Source: Berghia stephanieae
Taxonomy: Eukaryota; Mollusca; Gastropoda; Nudibranchia; Aeolidiidae
Assembly (NCBI GenBank): GCA_034508935.3
Contig: CM067444.1
Coordinates: 84,372,793 to 84,436,792 of the forward strand
Direction: 5' to 3'
DNA length: 64,000 nucleotides
Below the pieces are notes generated by a model that ran no database searches, had not been told where the DNA came from, and saw nothing but the letters and a program-made list of their open reading frames with translations. Within the stretch, counting starts at the first letter, position 1. The number at the start of each line of letters is the position of its first letter. Below, in pieces: positions 61,160-64,000 of this stretch. Position numbers and translations under genes: made by a program.

Positions 61160-61888
61160 AGTCCACACGGGATAATCGCAACTTTCGGTTAATTGCAGCA
61201 TTTTCAAAGAAACGGAATTAATTCTATATCAAATTAACTGGTTGATTGAAACAAACTTCGGTTAATTGCAACAAATTTTCACCCTCACAAAGTGGTAAAT
61301 TCAAGAAATCAAGCAAACAATATATGATTAAATTTTTTCGTGACAGGTTGAAGAATCGAGAGTGAGCGGGATTTAATGCTACAGTATTGTGTCACCACTC
61401 TATTGCAGACAAAAGAGGGCGAGACTTTGCAGTAAGGGTTTGTAATGTCATCTGTGACCATTAAATAGGAGGGGTAAACAAAGCCAGTTGTGAAGAGAGG
61501 CTGTGCGATATCCTTTGTTTTGGGATTGACAAATGAGTTTGGTAAGAGCTTATTATCTCGTATCACGGCTAATCTCTTTGACTCTTACAAATGTTAAGAA
61601 TAATAGAGTGAAAGTTAATCCAATGTGAATAAGATGTCGACTTGCACCAAAGCTTCTTTCGCTTGTCAAAATATTTACAGGACTGCCATATGGTTTTTGT
61701 TTCAATAAAATTGCTGTGTCTTTGATGGACTAAGAACAATGTTTACAACAATTTGTTTGAGTTTAGCATATTTATATGTGTAAAATGTTGCAATCGTGTC
61801 AGGAAACTTAACTTTGGTTAATTGCAACTTCAGTTAATCGCAACATTTTCGCTGCTCCCAAGGTGTTGCGATTATCCGGAGTGGACTG
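61160..61888. mobile_element. Non-autonomous pogo/Tigger-like element
   Basis: 729 bp with ends cagtccacacgggataatcg and, read inversely, cagtccactccggataatcg, and TA on both sides (61158-61159 and 61889-61890). The word ggttaattgcaac recurs subterminally at both ends, as expected of transposase-binding repeats. No transposase frame remains. Confidence 0.82.
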
Positions 61889-62109
61889 TATATAAACATG
61901 ACTGCCCATCCTTCGACTAATTTAGTTGTGACATCACAACAACATAGAAATGAAGACAAAGTCATAGTGGTCTCCATGATTAAAAAATACGATTTCGGGG
62001 TCAGGAGGTAGAGAAGTGAGAGAAGACAATCATACAAAAGGAGACAACACACGGCAAACAACGACATTGTCCTTCGTCAAAAGGCAAACAATCAAGACCA
62101 AAAAAAAAG

Positions 62110-62410
62110 ATCAAATTGTCAAATGTGATGACAGAGCAGAGGGAGGGGGTAGGAACACAGGCAAGAAGAAAATGAATATAAAATAGGGGAAATTAGAGAG
62201 GAAGAGAGAAAGAGGGAGGGGGGGGGGGTGAATGAGAGAGAATGGGTGGGCGCAGAGTGTCACTGATGATCTGTGCTAGGCCTAGACTAGTGTGGTTAGT
62301 GAAGGCAAAGGAGGTAATGTGAAGAATGCATTTGAGTTTGAGTGTAGCAGATAAAGTTTGGGGAGGGGGGGGGTGGGAGAGGGAGAGGAGGAGCTCACTA
62401 GCTGTCCACA
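62110..62410. other. G-rich stretch, no gene seen
   Basis: G-rich with GGGAGG and poly-G runs near 62215-62230 and 62362-62372. No recognised protein; it could be regulatory but nothing shows that. Confidence 0.35.
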
Positions 62411-62635
62411 AGTCTTAATTCAATTGGATAATCTTATGGAAGTGTATAAAATAGTGCAGTGAATGTAAACGAAGGGAAAAAAGAGGGTGCGTGACTTTGT
62501 TGAAATAGGAAATATAAATAAGGCAAGGGAGTCTTTTCCATAAGTTTCTAGCAGTGAAGGGCAAAAGTTCCATTGGACATTGGAAAAAAATACAAAAAAG
62601 AACCCCCCCCCCCCCTTCCCGGTTGTGTACATATG

Positions 62636-62793
62636 CAGGTCTGACATCCAAACCCACTTATGGGCCTAGTTTAGCATTGTTGTAACAGTAATGAACAACA
62701 TTTTGCCTCAATTTTTTTCAGATTTCCAGAGTCCATTGCCATTACAACGTCAATGAGCCCATGAATAATAATAAATTGGGTTATCAGACCTAC
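62636..62793. repeat. Short palindromic MITE
   Basis: Ends aggtctgacatccaaaccca and, read inversely, aggtctgataacccaattta, about 158 bp in all. Same family as 20262-20395. Confidence 0.6.
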
Positions 62794-62916
62794 AAATAAT
62801 AATAATAGATATTCAGTGTCCATAAACATGGCAATTTGTCATTTAGTTACACTTGAAATAAAGTTATATGATAACTATAACATTGAACAGATATTTTACT
62901 CCTACTTATTTTCTTT

Positions 62917-62925
62917 CTCTCTCTC

Positions 62926-62956
<31 letters not shown>

Positions 62957-62957
62957 C
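62917..62957. repeat. (CT)n microsatellite
   Basis: About 20 CT units with one interruption. Confidence 0.95.
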
Positions 62958-63019
62958 ATGTGTGATATACACAACATAAACAGAGATGCATTTCTTTTTC
63001 AATTTGTTACAATTGTGGC

Positions 63020-64000
63020 AATTTGACACCAAATTTATCATCATCATCAATTGGTCAACTAATCTAACAATAGATAAATCAATCAGTCAATCAGTAAACA
63101 CATCAGTCCTTGGTTTTGTTGTACCATATGAAATATTCAACATTTTTATAACTGATGGAACGAACGTTGATTTGTACTTGTTAGTTCTACATTTAATCTG
63201 AGAAAACCTTCTCCCAGATGGTAAAAGATTAAATTCATGGTATAAAATATGTTTTTATTGTTGGTAATTGCGAATGCTTTCCTTTCTATTGCTTTTCCAT
63301 GAATTCTTTCTACTCCATCAAGAGGATGGTTTATTATTTTTGCTGCCTCTTTGATAGATTTTGACATTTTTAATTTATCTTTAAGCCAGCATCCGCCAAA
63401 CCATATAGAGTGCAGCCAAACGCAATTACACTTTTAATCAATAAGTCATAATTCTATGGGTTATAAACTCTTTGTACCATATCATAGGATATAATAACGT
63501 CGAAAATCAATGTTACACAACTTTTGGAGCAAAATATCTGTGTTCATTGCATTAAAAAAAAGCTGACGAAAAGTCGACATACAAGACTGGGGTAATTCGA
63601 GGGCGTTTGATCAAGGAGTTTAGTGATAGAATTTGTTGCTGTTAAAAGTGTGTCTTCTAAACTGACATGTTGCTGGTATGCAAATTGATACGGATCTAGC
63701 AATTACAGGTCACAACATGTTTGTAGGAGCTCACATTTTAAAATATTTTCTAAACATTTCATGACAAGCGATGTAAGCGCCACTGGGGGGAAGTCGTTCA
63801 ATACGGATGGGCAATGCTTTTTAAAAAAACCGGAACGACAATCAATGTTTTCCAAAGTACTGGCACTGATTGTTCATCGATTGAACTTTGAAATAGTTTT
63901 GTATAAGGTATAGCCAGCTGTTTGTGACAGTTTTTCAAAATATTTCCGGTGATGTTGTCTGGTCCTGGTGCTTTATGTTCTTTACATAGCCGGAAGAGGG
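63020..64000 (-). mobile_element. CR1-like LINE fragment, continues past window edge
   Basis: On the minus strand from the right edge: EHKAPGPDNITGNILKNCHK, a decayed palm region with VDFSSAF-like sequence, then AAKIINHPLDGVERIHGKAI and CRTNKYKSTFVPSVIKMLN, the typical C-terminal end of CR1-like elements. Several stops and frame shifts show it is old. Confidence 0.75.

Overview
This is a window of animal nuclear DNA. Genes are split by long introns with GT-AG borders, the background is AT-rich, and the sequence is saturated with SINEs, LINE fragments, small inverted-repeat transposons and (ATT)n, (AG)n and poly-C/poly-G tracts. The proteins and the tRNA-derived SINEs suggest a lophotrochozoan, probably a mollusc. 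That assignment is an inference; nothing here names the species.

Four host genes are supported. (1) At 597-1919 (+) lie the last two coding exons of a gene I do not recognise. (2) At 17727-30780 (-) is a complete seven-exon PIGL, the GlcNAc-phosphatidylinositol de-N-acetylase that performs step two of GPI-anchor synthesis. (3) At 31110-52428 (+) is a twelve-exon FBXW8, the F-box/WD40 substrate receptor of the CUL7 ubiquitin ligase. (4) At 53835-58667 (-) are the four downstream coding exons of NDUFS8, the TYKY subunit of mitochondrial complex I; its presequence exon was not found. PIGL and FBXW8 are head to head with 329 bp between start codons, and FBXW8 and NDUFS8 are tail to tail. The genes have unrelated housekeeping roles and do not form a pathway.

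The main interest is the mobile DNA. FBXW8 intron 10 holds a three-level nest: a tRNA-derived SINE is split by a 6.3-kb pogo/Tigger transposon with TA target duplication, whose transposase gene is split in turn by a 3.35-kb APE-type LINE with a 12-bp target duplication. Four shorter pogo-like elements with related CAGTSSA termini and TA duplications lie elsewhere. A PIGL intron carries an RTE-type LINE whose 5' part is inverted as in twin priming. Several fold-back repeats carry a recurring hairpin followed by GAAAC that resembles a hammerhead-ribozyme core. Two SINE-B copies have exact target-site duplications. A Penelope-like GIY-YIG fragment and further CR1/L2-like LINE pieces fill the right end. 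No virus-like or capsid-bearing element was recognised.

Repeat family names used here (SINE-A to SINE-F, fold-back 1 and 2) are local labels. Similarities between copies were judged by eye.
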